Assembly: GCF_009766085.1 (NCBI RefSeq)
Contig: NZ_LMUF01000056.1
Coordinates: forward strand, 17,561-81,560
Length of the DNA stretch: 64,000 nt
DNA from: Burkholderia sp. S171
GTDB lineage: Bacteria; Pseudomonadota; Gammaproteobacteria; Burkholderiales; Burkholderiaceae
Direction of reading: 5' to 3'
Part shown: piece by piece, positions 8,819 to 20,100 of the stretch
How positions within the stretch are numbered: position 1 is the stretch's first letter
Layout of the letters: every line of letters begins with the position of its first letter
Made by a program: the position numbers and the translations under genes
The notes under the pieces: model-generated
The model's input: only the letters and a program-made list of their open reading frames with translations
What the model was told of the DNA's origin: nothing
The model's database searches: none

Positions 8819-11146
8819 TCAAGCCCCGGCGTGGCTCAGGAATGCCGCTGGGGCGTCCTGCTCGCCAAGACTGGTTTCAACCCTGTCAGCCCCGACTCCC
8901 TCCAGGCGCTCACGCAGTTGCTTGCCGATAACAGCAGTGCCGGCCGGGCGGAAAATCTGGTCGTGCAGGCCCGGAACATCGGTGACTACCAGTTTGCCGG
9001 TAACCAGCTCGCCCCATCCCAGGTCGCGGGGGAACAGGCGCCCGTTGAGCACCTGGGCACTGCGGAAGATCTGGATCTCGCCGTCATAAACAGCCGGACG
9101 ATACCGCGCCTGCTGAGCCAGCAGATATTCGATGTACCAGCGATTCTCGGCAATCAAATGCTCAGAAGCACTTCCCTTGATCAACCCGAGCTTGAGCGCA
9201 AGCGTTGCAATGCCGAGCGAACGAACGATCCGATACTGATTGAGGAACGCGACCATGGATGTCTCGCCCCGCATCGCCTTGCGGAAGTCGCGCGGAATGT
9301 TGTCCGCACGCACCTGGAGCTTGCGCAACTGTTTATCGCGCCAAGACATCATCTCGCGATAACCCGGGCACCAGGAATCGTTGAAGATGACGAGTTCCAC
9401 CGTTTCACCTTCGCGCCGCAACTGATGGGCGGCCTCCAGGCACATCGCGCCGAGCACGCAGAGCCCCATGAGGATATAGGGGCCTTTGGGCCGGGCCAGC
9501 CTGATCAGCCGCACGGCATCCGCGGCGATATCCTGGAAGGCACGCTGCGGGAACTCGCGCGGCTCGCCTTCCGGAATCATCGGGATGTCGATAATGGGCC
9601 GATTGCCGACTTGCTGCGCCAGTTCGTAGAGCACGGCCGTGTTGTTGAGCACGATGATGGGCGTTCCTGGCGCATCCTCGTTGAATCGCACGATATTGCG
9701 TGCTTTCGCCTCCAGCTCGGCTTGACTCATGAAGCCGCTGAGACCGACGCCTCCCGCGACGGTGAGCGTCTCTTTCCCGGAAGCGGGGGCCACCGGTTGT
9801 CTCGCTTCAATCTCAACCATCTCCAGCATCTCGCGCCACTTGGCCAGATACCCGTCGATCGTCTCGACGTCATAGAGGTCCGTGTCGCCTTCACAGGAGA
9901 TGCGCCAGCCTTCCGGGCGCCGCACCATGAAGAAGCTGAGGTCGTAGAGCGCGCCTGCGTTGAAGGACGGCGAGGTCGTTGCCGCGAAATCCAGCCGGCG
10001 AACTTCATCGCCGAGGCCGACGAAGCTTTGCTGCAGGGCGAAATTGACCGAGCAGAGCGGCGGGCGGTCCACATCGGCAACCTCGCCGGCCATCGTCATC
10101 ATCTCTTCGAACGGCAAGTGCAGATGTTCGATAGCATCGCTCAGCTTGGCGCCACATTGCGCCGTGACGGAGCCAACGGTGCTGTTTGCAGGAACGTCGA
10201 GGCGAAGGATCACCGTGTTGATCAGCGGTCCGACCACGCCCTCGAGTTCCTGCTGATCCCGCACCGACATCTGGGTGGCGATGGCGACCCGGGTTTGGCC
10301 GGCGGCCGGTTGCAGCGCCATTGCAAGGCCGGCAACGGCCACGCTGAACGGGGTGACACCTTGCGCCTTGGCAGCCGCGATCAGGCGGTCGCTCAGCGCG
10401 CCGGGCAACAGGATGGAACGAATGGCGCCCTGAAAGCGCCGCTGCTGCGGCCGGAGACGATCGCCGGGGACATCAAAACGGCTGAAATCCTGAAGCTCCT
10501 GGCGCCAATGCGCGCGAGCGCGATCGAGCGCACCGCTGGCATGGAACTCTTCCTTCCACAGCGCATAGTCGCCATGGTGAAGGTCGACATCGGGGAATTC
10601 GGGATCATGGCCGGCATGTACCGCGGCCAGTCCTTCCACGAGTTCACGCACGAGGATTGCGAAGGACCAGCCATCCATGACAAGCGAATGGAAGGTCAGC
10701 TGCAATTCACCCTGCGTCATCGACCTGGGCAACCACACGGCCCGGAAGAACGACGGCGACGACAATTCGAAGGGCGTGCGGGCCTGCTGTCCACCGACAC
10801 GCTCGGCCTCCGCAAGGCTGGCCTGTTCCTCCAACCCGGTGAGATCGACCACGTCAAGCCGGAAGGGCGCATGGCTCCAGACCTGCTGACGCAGCCCTGC
10901 ACCCGTCACCACGAAGCCGGTACGCAGGATCTCGTGCCGCGCGACCAGTTCGCCAAGCACCTGTTCGATGCTCCCGGCTTTCAGCGGCCCCGACAATTGC
11001 AGCCGGAAGGCGATGTTGAGCGCGGAGGCCTGCGGCGACGCCTTCTGCTCATGCCAGAACCGTACCTGGCAAGCGGTCGCCGGGAACAGCGCGTAGCCGG
11101 CTTCAATCTCGACAGCAGGGGCGATACTCAAGGCTATCGCGTTCAT
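8819..11146 (-). CDS. stand-alone NRPS condensation-thioesterase (C-TE) protein with atypical active sites
   Basis: This 775-residue protein takes over the chain from the upstream assembly line. Residues about 15-445 form a condensation domain (RHEILRT, DYALW, VGPLINT, HLHLPFE motifs). Its core motif is HSLVMDG (153-159), so the normally catalytic second His of HHxxxDG is Ser154. Residues about 490-760 form a type I thioesterase whose nucleophile elbow reads GLCVLG, with Cys563 in place of Ser; His of PGLHDQ is the likely base. No carrier domain lies between them; a short linker contains LSGFM. The start lies 3 nt after the NRPS stop, so the two are surely co-translated. Cys-type thioesterases are known in some beta-lactone and macrocycle pathways. 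What this one releases is unknown. Confidence 0.88.
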   Translation of the reverse strand: MNAIALSIAPAVEIEAGYALFPATACQVRFWHEQKASPQASALNIAFRLQLSGPLKAGSIEQVLGELVARHEILRTGFVVTGAGLRQQVWSHAPFRLDVVDLTGLEEQASLAEAERVGGQQARTPFELSSPSFFRAVWLPRSMTQGELQLTFHSLVMDGWSFAILVRELVEGLAAVHAGHDPEFPDVDLHHGDYALWKEEFHASGALDRARAHWRQELQDFSRFDVPGDRLRPQQRRFQGAIRSILLPGALSDRLIAAAKAQGVTPFSVAVAGLAMALQPAAGQTRVAIATQMSVRDQQELEGVVGPLINTVILRLDVPANSTVGSVTAQCGAKLSDAIEHLHLPFEEMMTMAGEVADVDRPPLCSVNFALQQSFVGLGDEVRRLDFAATTSPSFNAGALYDLSFFMVRRPEGWRISCEGDTDLYDVETIDGYLAKWREMLEMVEIEARQPVAPASGKETLTVAGGVGLSGFMSQAELEAKARNIVRFNEDAPGTPIIVLNNTAVLYELAQQVGNRPIIDIPMIPEGEPREFPQRAFQDIAADAVRLIRLARPKGPYILMGLCVLGAMCLEAAHQLRREGETVELVIFNDSWCPGYREMMSWRDKQLRKLQVRADNIPRDFRKAMRGETSMVAFLNQYRIVRSLGIATLALKLGLIKGSASEHLIAENRWYIEYLLAQQARYRPAVYDGEIQIFRSAQVLNGRLFPRDLGWGELVTGKLVVTDVPGLHDQIFRPAGTAVIGKQLRERLEGVGADRVETSLGEQDAPAAFLSHAGA

Positions 11147-11149
11147 GAC

Positions 11150-14100
11150 TTAGACTCCCTCTGCGTGTCTGCGCTTGAAGTTGAGAATCGATGGCCGGGC
11201 CACGGCATTAGCTTCAATCAACTCGGTTGTCTGCGTGCTGTCAATGCTCGCCGCCACTTGAGCGATCGTGACGTTCTTCATCAGTTGACGGGCATCCACA
11301 CCCAGTCCGCGCTCGTTCATCCGTGCAACGATGCGGAACAGCTGAAGGCTGTCAGCGCCGAGGCTGAAGAACGGCTGGTCGACGCCGACATGCTGGAGGC
11401 CGAGCACTTCCGCCCAGATCGCAGCAATGCTGGCCTGCGTCGGCGTCATTGCGGCCGGCTGGGCCGGCATGGCCGGCACTTCGATCAGCGTGGCGCCTGA
11501 TTCAACTGGCGCCGGGGCGGCCGGAACCACCTTGAGCGCCGCAGGCTGACGGGCAGGCGTGGCCACCATGTCCGGCGTCGGCAGGGGCAGGGCCTTACGG
11601 TCGAGCTTGCCATTGCCGGTCTGGGGCAGCGTGTCGAGTGTCATCCACAGGCTCGGCACCATATACGCCGGAAGTTGCTCGGCAACATGCGCCGCGACCG
11701 TTGCCAGGTCGGTTTTATCGGCGGCAGCCTCGACGATGTAGCCCACAAGGCGAGGACTGTCGTTCACGGTACGCAAGGCAACAGCAGCCGCGGCCACGCC
11801 AGGCGCCTTGCGCAAGGCAGCCTCGATATCCTCGATCTCGATGCGGAAGCCGCGCAGCTTGATCTGCTGGTCGCGACGGCCGAGGTGCAGGAGCGAGCCA
11901 TCGGCAAGCCGCTTGGCAAGGTCGCCAGTGCGGTACAGCCGGCGCGGTGCAGCGCCTTCGATAGCAACCTGCGTGAAGGCGGCATCGGTGAGATCGGGGC
12001 GGTCAAAATAGCCCTTTGCCAGGCCCTCGCCACCAATCCACAGTTCGCCGCTCACACCTTCCGGCGCCAGATGCAGGTCGTCGGTCAGCACATGTAGGTC
12101 GGTATTGGCGAGCGGGGCGCCAAGCACGATCGACCCGTCAGCAACAACACGCGATGCAGACGACCAGATCGTTGTTTCGGTCGGGCCGTAGAGGTTCCAC
12201 ACCTCAGCGCCGGTCGCCAGCAGCTTGTCGGCGAGGTCGCGCGGCAACGGCTCACCGCCGCACAGGATCTTGAAGCCCTTCGGTACCTTGAAGCCGGCTT
12301 CGAGCAACATGCTCCAGAGCGATGGCGTCGCCTGCAAAACGGTGGCGCCTTCGTCCTTCAGCCGGGTCACCAGCTCGTAGCCGGTGCGCACTTCTGTATG
12401 GCCTGCGATGAACGTCTGCCCACCCACGATCAGCGGCAGGAACAGCTCGAGACCGGAGATATCGAAGGAGAACGTGGTGACCGCGACAATGCGGTCTCGC
12501 GCATCAAAGCCCGGCGCTTGCGCCATCGACAACAGGAAGTTGCTCAGCGCGCGATGGCCAATCTCCACGCCCTTCGGCTTGCCCGTCGAACCTGAAGTGA
12601 AGATCACGTAGGCTGAATCTTTGTCCGACACGACCGGCAGCGTCACGTCTTCGTCGTCGCTTTCGCTTTCAGCAAGCAGCGCTTCCAGTTCCAGCACGCG
12701 ATGGTCACCCGCTTCCAGCACCGTGCGGCTATCAGCATCGCTGAGGATGGCGGCGATGCCGGCACCATCGAGGATCTGGCGCAGCCGTGCAGGCGGCATG
12801 GTCATGTCGAGGGGCACATAGGCGCAACCGGCGCGCCACACGCCAATCATGGCAGCCACGGTCATGGCCGTGCGATCCATCGCGATGGCAATACGTCCGC
12901 GCGGTGCGATACCAGCCGCTACGAGCCTGCGGGCGATCTGGTTGGCGCGTGCATCCAGCTCGACATAGGCCAGGCTTTCCTTCTCGTCCGACACGGCCGT
13001 CGTATCGGGGGTTTGGTGGGCCTGCGCTGCGATCATCGCCGGGGTCGTCTGCGTCAGGTCGAAGTCACGCTGCGTCGCGTTCAGTTCGTCGCGAAGATGG
13101 TGAATCTCGCTTTCGTTCAGCAGAGGCAATGCCGCGATCGCCGTTTCCGGATTCTGGGCGATGCCTGCGAGCAAGGTCTCGTAGTAACCGAGCCAACGCT
13201 GCACAGTCGCTTCGTCGTAGACGTCGGTGTTGTAATCGCAATCCATGCGAAGGCCTTCTACCGATTCGATGACGTTCAGGAACAGATCAAAGTTGCTGTA
13301 AGCCTTCGCGTTCGGTGTGAAGTGCGTGGCCACGCCGGCCATGTCGAGTTGCTCGTCGACCTTTTCCAGATTGAATTGCAGTTCCGTCAGCGGAAGGCGG
13401 TTGAAGTCGCGCTTGATACCGAGGTCACGCACGAGTGCACCGTAGGTGTAGTTTTGGCGATCACCTGCGTCGAACACGTGGTCCCGCACTGCTTTCATGT
13501 GCGCGGCGAAAGGCTTCTCGCGGTCGAACTTGACGCGCAGCGGCAGGAAGTTGACGCAGTGCCCGACCAGCAGCGCATCGCCGGCCTGAGACTGGCCTGC
13601 CATCGGGGCTGCGATCACGACATCGTCATTACCGGAGAGACGGCCAAACAGCACTTGAGAGGCGCCCAGCAAGGTCGCAAACAGCGAGCAGCCTTGCTTC
13701 GATGAAGCGGTCTTCACCTGCTTGAGAAGCGGCGCGCCAATATGGCGTGTCGTCGAGGCGCCACGGAAGCTCTTCATCTCGGGGCGCGGACGGTCGCCGG
13801 GCAGATCGAGTTGCGGAGCGGGATCGCGATGCAGGTTCAGCCAGAAGTCGCGCGTTTCTGCGTCGATACCCGCCTCATCCTGCGCCTTGGCGAAAGCGAG
13901 GAAGCTCTGCACTTCGTCGAGTTCAGCCTTGCTGCCCGACATCTCGGCCGCGTAGAGGGCGCCCAGATCGCGCAGGACGATGTTGATCGACCAGCCGTCG
14001 CAGACAATGTGATGGGCGGTGAATACGAACGCCCACTTCTGCGCTTCCATACGGACCAGTGCGGCGCTGACCAGCGGAGCACGCGTGAGATCGAAGACTT

Positions 14101-17100
14101 CACGCGCTTCTGCATCGATGAAGGTCTGCAGTTCGCCGGCTGCATCGGCGTGACCGGACAGGTCGAATTTTTCCAACGGAACGGTGGTCGCCGCATCGGC
14201 GAACATCTTGTCGCCAGAGCGCGAGAAACGAGCGCGCAACGCATCGTGACGAGCAATTGTCGCTGCGAAGGCGCGTTCGAAAGCGGCCTCGTTGAAGTGG
14301 CCCGTGAGCTCAAGGGTGAAGGACTCGTTGAACACCAGCGATGCTTCGTTGCCCAGTTGAGCCGACATCCAGATTTCTTTCTGCGGCTCGGTGAGCGGAG
14401 ACTCGGTGAGCGGCTTCGGTTCGGCCGGCGCCGTCACCAGCAGAGCGTCCTTGTTGCCGCCAAGAATGCCGACGGCCTGGAGCGCGTCAATACTTTCGAT
14501 AAAGGCATCGCCGATCCGCAGGATGTCTTCATCCGAATGGCTGGTCGTCAGAAAGCAGGGGAAGCCTTCCATGATGTGGATGCCGAGGTAACGCATGTAC
14601 GGATAGAACAGGCTGCCCAAGCGGTCTTCGCCCGTGAAGCTGACATAGAACCAGCTCGAGAACGATTCTGCGCGTGCTGCAATGCCGACTTTTTCCAGAT
14701 GAGCATTGATGCGCTGCACGAGGCCGTTCATGCGGACGCCGAGGTTTTCCTGCAGCGCCGGGCCGGCTTCCTTGAGGTGCAGGAGGACGGCTTTCATCGC
14801 TGCCAATACGACCGGATGGCGCACGAACGTGCCGGCAAAGAAGGTCGGCGGGACTTCGGGAACCGACGCGTCGCCGAATTGCCACTGGCCGCCGTCGAGC
14901 GCATCCATGTACTGCGCGGTGCCGGCGAGCACGCCGACGGGCAAACCACCGCCGACCACCTTGCCGTAGGTCGCCATGTCGCCCTTGATGCCCCAATAGC
15001 CTTGCATGCCGGCCTGATGGACGCGAAAGCCCGTTACGACCTCGTCGACGATCAGCGCAGACTCGTTGGCCGCGGTGACATCGCGCAACTGCTGCACGAA
15101 TTCCTTCGGCCGCAGATTCGGATGGCGCGACTGCACCGGCTCAATCAGCACAGCGGCGATATCGTCAATATTCGCCTTGATCCACTCGAGGCTTTCGGCC
15201 CGGGCGTAGGGCAGTACGACCATGTTGCCGACGGAGTTCTTCGGGATGCCGGGTGCGAGCGGGAAAGCACGCGGGACGCCCGCTTCGCTGCCCGGCTTGA
15301 CCAGGACTTCGTCGAACTGGCCGTGATAGTCGCCGTCGAAGCAGACGACCTTGTCCTTGCCTGTCACGGTGCGCGCGAGGCGCATTGCTGCCATCACGGC
15401 TTCCGAACCGGTATTGCAGAAGGTGACGCGCTGATGCCCGGTCATATCGGCGAACATCTGGGCGACTTCGCCCGCGAGCGGGGACTGCGGTCCGATGGCA
15501 AAGCCTTCCGCCATCTGCGCGTTCACGGCTTCCACCACGAAGTCCGGCGTATGGCCAAACGCGGTCTGGCCGTAGCCATTGACCACATCGACATATTCAT
15601 TGCCGTCGATATCCCAGATCTTCGAACCCTTGGAACGCTGGGCGACGATCGGATAGACCAGCTCCTTCCAGTCTTCGGTGAAGCCGCTGGCGGTACGCGG
15701 ATCGGCGAGCACGGCACGATACGATTGCGTACGCGACTTGGAGGCGGCGGTCCTGGCCGAGTAGCGAGCCGACAGATCGGCGATGAACGCCGTCTGGACA
15801 CTGGTGATCTGCGTCGAGCTCGAAGCGCCGGGCTTGTAGGCGGTAAAGCGCGACGGGCGGTTCTCCTCGAAGTTGATCGCGGGAACGGCGGACGACACGG
15901 CTGCGGCAACCGGCTTGAGCGCGGCGGTCAGAGCTGGGGCCTGGATTGCCGCTGCGGGCTGCTGAGCCGCCGCCGGCGCACCGTGGAACATTTGCAGCTG
16001 ACGCTCCATCAGGGACTGCATGGCAGCGAGCTGGTCGCGGATCACCGATTGAATGTCGCCCGTGGCCGGGCCAGCGCCCATGACGGGAGCGGCCATGCCC
16101 GCAACAGCGGCCGGCGCAGCTGCGGCCACGACTGCGACTGCGGCCGGCGCAGCTTCCGGTGCCGGATCAGCCGGCAAAGCGCCATCGAGGAACTGCGCGA
16201 GGGCGGGCAGCGTCGGGTAGTCGCTCATGATCTGCCGGAAGCTGATCGTGACGTCGTAGCGGCGGCGAAGCTGGCGGGACACTTGTCCCATGAACAGGGA
16301 GTCGTAACCGAGATCCCAGAAGGTCACGTCCGGATTGGACGTATCCGGCGCTTCGCCCGACATCTCGGTCAGAAGTGTCGCCAGTTCGGCAATGAGGCGC
16401 GGGGTGCGATCAATTTGGACGGCTTGTGTCATGGCGGTCTTGGGAGTGTCGGTTATAACGTCGGACGAAGCGGGGGCGGCAATGGCAATAGCCGCGGCGG
16501 CCGTGGTCGTGGGGTTTGAAGAAACAGGTGCAGGAGCGTCAATCCAATGCCGTTCCGGTTCGAACGAATAGGCCGGCAGCGAAACACGGCGCGCAGCTGC
16601 GGACTGGACGGTTTGCCAGTTCGGCGTCACTCCGTTCAGCCACAGCCGGCCGGTTGCCTCGGCGAGGACGGAAAGCTCCCGGTCGCGCAGGGCGAAATCA
16701 GGCAGGGAGGCAATCGCGCCCGAATGGCGGTCCTTGGGCAACCCTTGCATCACAAAGGTCGACAGCGTCCGGCCCGGACCAATCTCGAGGAAAAGCGGCT
16801 TGCCTTCTGCCGTCACCGTGGTCAGCGCGTCGTTGAAACGCACCACGTTACGGCAATGACTGGCCCAGTAAAGTCCCGGCACCGGTTGATCCATTGCCGC
16901 CCACTGCCCGGTCACCGAGGACACGTACGGGATCTTCGGCCGGGCGAACGTGAGGGTATCGGCGAGCTTGGCCAAGTCTTCCACCACACCGGACATCATG
17001 CGCGAGTGGAAGGCATGCGAGGTATGCAGACGCCGATGCTCGATATCCTTCGCCTTCAGCGTCGCCTCGAAAGCTTCGATGGCCGCGAACGGACCCGCCA

Positions 17101-20100
17101 CTACGCTGAGCGACGGCGCGTTGACCGCGGCCAGGTCGACATCGTCGGGCAGGATGCGCAGGAGATCGGCTTCGGACAGGCGCACGACCAGCATCGCGCC
17201 CGGTTCGGCCGATTGCATGAGCGCGCCACGCTGAGCGATCAGGGTCAACGCATCCTCGAAGCTGATCGCCTCGGCTACGCACGCTGCAACCAGTTCGCCT
17301 ACGCTATGGCCGATCATGGCCGTCGGCTTGATGCCGCGCGAGATCCACAGTTGCGCCAGCGCATATTCGACCAGGAACAGGGCCGGTTGCGCGTAGATCG
17401 TCGAGCGGATCGGGTGCGGCGTGTCGTCGCCTTCCGGGGCTTCACTCAACAGCAGGGTCCGGATATCCAGTCCAACGTGCGGCGCCAGCGCCTCGGCGCC
17501 TTTGTCGATCCACTCGCGGTAGACCGGCTCGGTACGATAAAGCGCTGCGCCCATGCCCGGGTACTGCGCGCCTTGGCCTGGGAACATGAAGACCACCGCG
17601 GGCGCGGCCTGGGGAGCCTGGGCTTCAATGGCTCCCTTTTGCAGCTTCGCCTGGGCCTGATCGAGGCTATCGGCGATGACCACGGCGCGGTGGGTGAAAG
17701 AGCGGCGGCCCGTTTGCAGCGTCGCGGCCACATCGGCGAGGGAGAGGCCGGAATGGGCGGCCAGATGACCGGCAAGATTGGCCTTGGCGCGCTCGAGCGC
17801 TGCCGGGCTTCTTGCTGACAGCGGCAGTATTTGCATCTGCTCAGACGGCGTTTCTTGCGACTCACATGCGGCGTCGACACGGTAGGGCGCTTCTTCCAGC
17901 ACCACATGGACGTTCGTACCGCCGACGCCAAAGGAACTCACGCCGGCGCGACGCGGTGTCGGGCCATCCGCCCAGGGACTCGCAGAGCCGTTGAAGAAGA
18001 ACGGGCTGCTAGCCGAGTCGATAGCCGGGTTAGGCGAATTGAAATGCAGCAGCGGCGGCAAGACGCGGTCGCGCAGCGCGAGCGACGCCGCGATGAAACC
18101 CGTCACGCCGGCGGCCGCATCGAGGTGTCCGACATTGGCCTTCGCCGAACCGAGGGCACAGAACTGGCCGCCCTCGACGCCGCCCAGGCGGAACGCCTGC
18201 ACGAGGCCGGCGAATTCAATGGGGTCTCCAAGCGGCGTGGCCGTACCATGCGCTTCGATGTAACCGATGGAGGCCGGATCGACGCCAGCCTCGGCGTGCG
18301 CGATGGCGATGGCGCGGGCCTGCGCATCGACGCTGGGAGCGGTGAAACCGACCTTGTCGGAACCGTCGTTGTTGATGCCAACACCGCGGATCACGGCATA
18401 GATCGGATCCTTGTCGGCGATGGCGTCCTCGAGACGTTTCAGCAGGACAACGCCGGCGCCGCTACCAAATATCGTGCCGCTGGCGTTTGCATCGAACGGG
18501 CGGCAAACACCATCGGGTGCACCCATCCCGCCTTCTTCGTAGAAATAGCCGCGCTTCTGCGGGAACGTGACCGACACGCCACCGGCCAGCGCCATCTCGC
18601 AGCGTCCCGACCGAAGGTTTTCTACTGCCAGGCTAATCGCCGTCAGCGACGTCGAGCATGCCGTCTGTACCGACATGGCGGGGCCTGTGAGACCGAGCTT
18701 GTACGCGGTGCGGGTGGCGACGAAATCACCGGCGCCGACCAGCTTTTGATATTCGCCGATCTGGAACTGGCTCGTGAATTCGTCGATGACCCCGCGATCC
18801 GACAGCACATGCTTGAGGAAGTAGGTATTCATCGAGGTGCCGGCGAACACGCCGACGGCGCCAGCGATCGTCGCCGGATCGTATCCGGCATCTTCGAACG
18901 CTTCCCACGCGATCTCGAGGAACAGGCGTTGTTGCGGATCGGTCAGCGCCGCTTCGCGCGCCAGCATGCCGAAAAAGCCGGCATCGAAGCGGTCGACGTC
19001 CGCAAGGATCGGCCGCGCCTTGACGTAACGCTCTTCGCGGCGAGCGCTGTCGTCGAAACTGTCTTCCAGTTCCGCGACGTCGAAATGCGTGATGCAGTCG
19101 CGACCCGCGAGGATGTTGGCCCAGAGTTCGGAGACATTGCGCGCACCCGGAAACCGTCCGGACATGCCGATGACGGCAACAGCGCCGCCTTGCGTGTCCC
19201 GGCGCGGACGGATTGAACCTTCGTTCGCTGTTTCCAGCGAGCTGCGCAGATGCGTGACCAGCGCCTCGACGTTAGGATGACGAAACAGATCCACCAGCGC
19301 GACCTTGGCCGCCACGTCACGCACGATAATCGCGTGCGCCCGCATCAGATCCAGCGAACGCAGTCCAAGGTCAAAGAAATTCGAGCGGCGATCGACCGGG
19401 CTGCCGAGGAGTTCTTCGAACACTGCCGCCAGCTTCCCGGCAATATCGTCGTCCATCGGTTCGGGTGCGGCCACTGCGGCGGCGGGTGTATCGAGCCCCG
19501 CAAGCAGGGCTTTGCGATCGACCTTGCCATTCGGCGTCAGCGGAAACGCCGGGAGGATACGCAACTCCGTCGGCATCATGTAATCGGGCAAGGCAGCCTT
19601 GAGATAAGCGCGTATTGCGTCGTGCAAGACAGCGGGGGCCGCTGCATCGGCCTTCACAAAGCCGGCGATGGCCTTGCCCCTGCGGCCATCGAACGCTGCT
19701 ACGGCTGCATCGGCGACACCGGGAGCCGCACGCAACGCATGTTCGATTTCATCGAGCTCAATCCGCTTGCCGGCAATCTTGATCTGACGATCGTTGCGGC
19801 CCAGGAAATCAATGGCGCCGTCCGGGCGCCGGCGGACCAGGTCACCGGTACGGTAAAGCTTGCCGCCGGGGACAAACACGTCATCGACGAACTTCTCCGC
19901 CGTCAGTTCGGCACGATTCAGATAGCCAAGCGCCACGCCATCACCGCCCACCACCAGCTCACCGACTTCTCCTTCGCCAACAGGGACGAGCTTGTCGTCC
20001 ACGATATAAACGGCCGTGCCCGCGATGGCGTCGCCGATGGGAATGGCATCGCCGTTCGCCAGGGCGTCGCCGTCGCGCGGAATGCGGTAGCAGCAGGAGA

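Noticed and set aside
8831..11500. An 889-codon plus-strand open frame opposite the C-TE and NRPS genes
   Set aside because: It is a GC-rich antisense shadow. The minus-strand frame has clear C and TE motifs, and the antisense product has none.
13742..16519. A 925-codon plus-strand open frame opposite the megasynthase
   Set aside because: It covers the aminotransferase and C domains on the other strand and has no family motif. It reflects codon bias.
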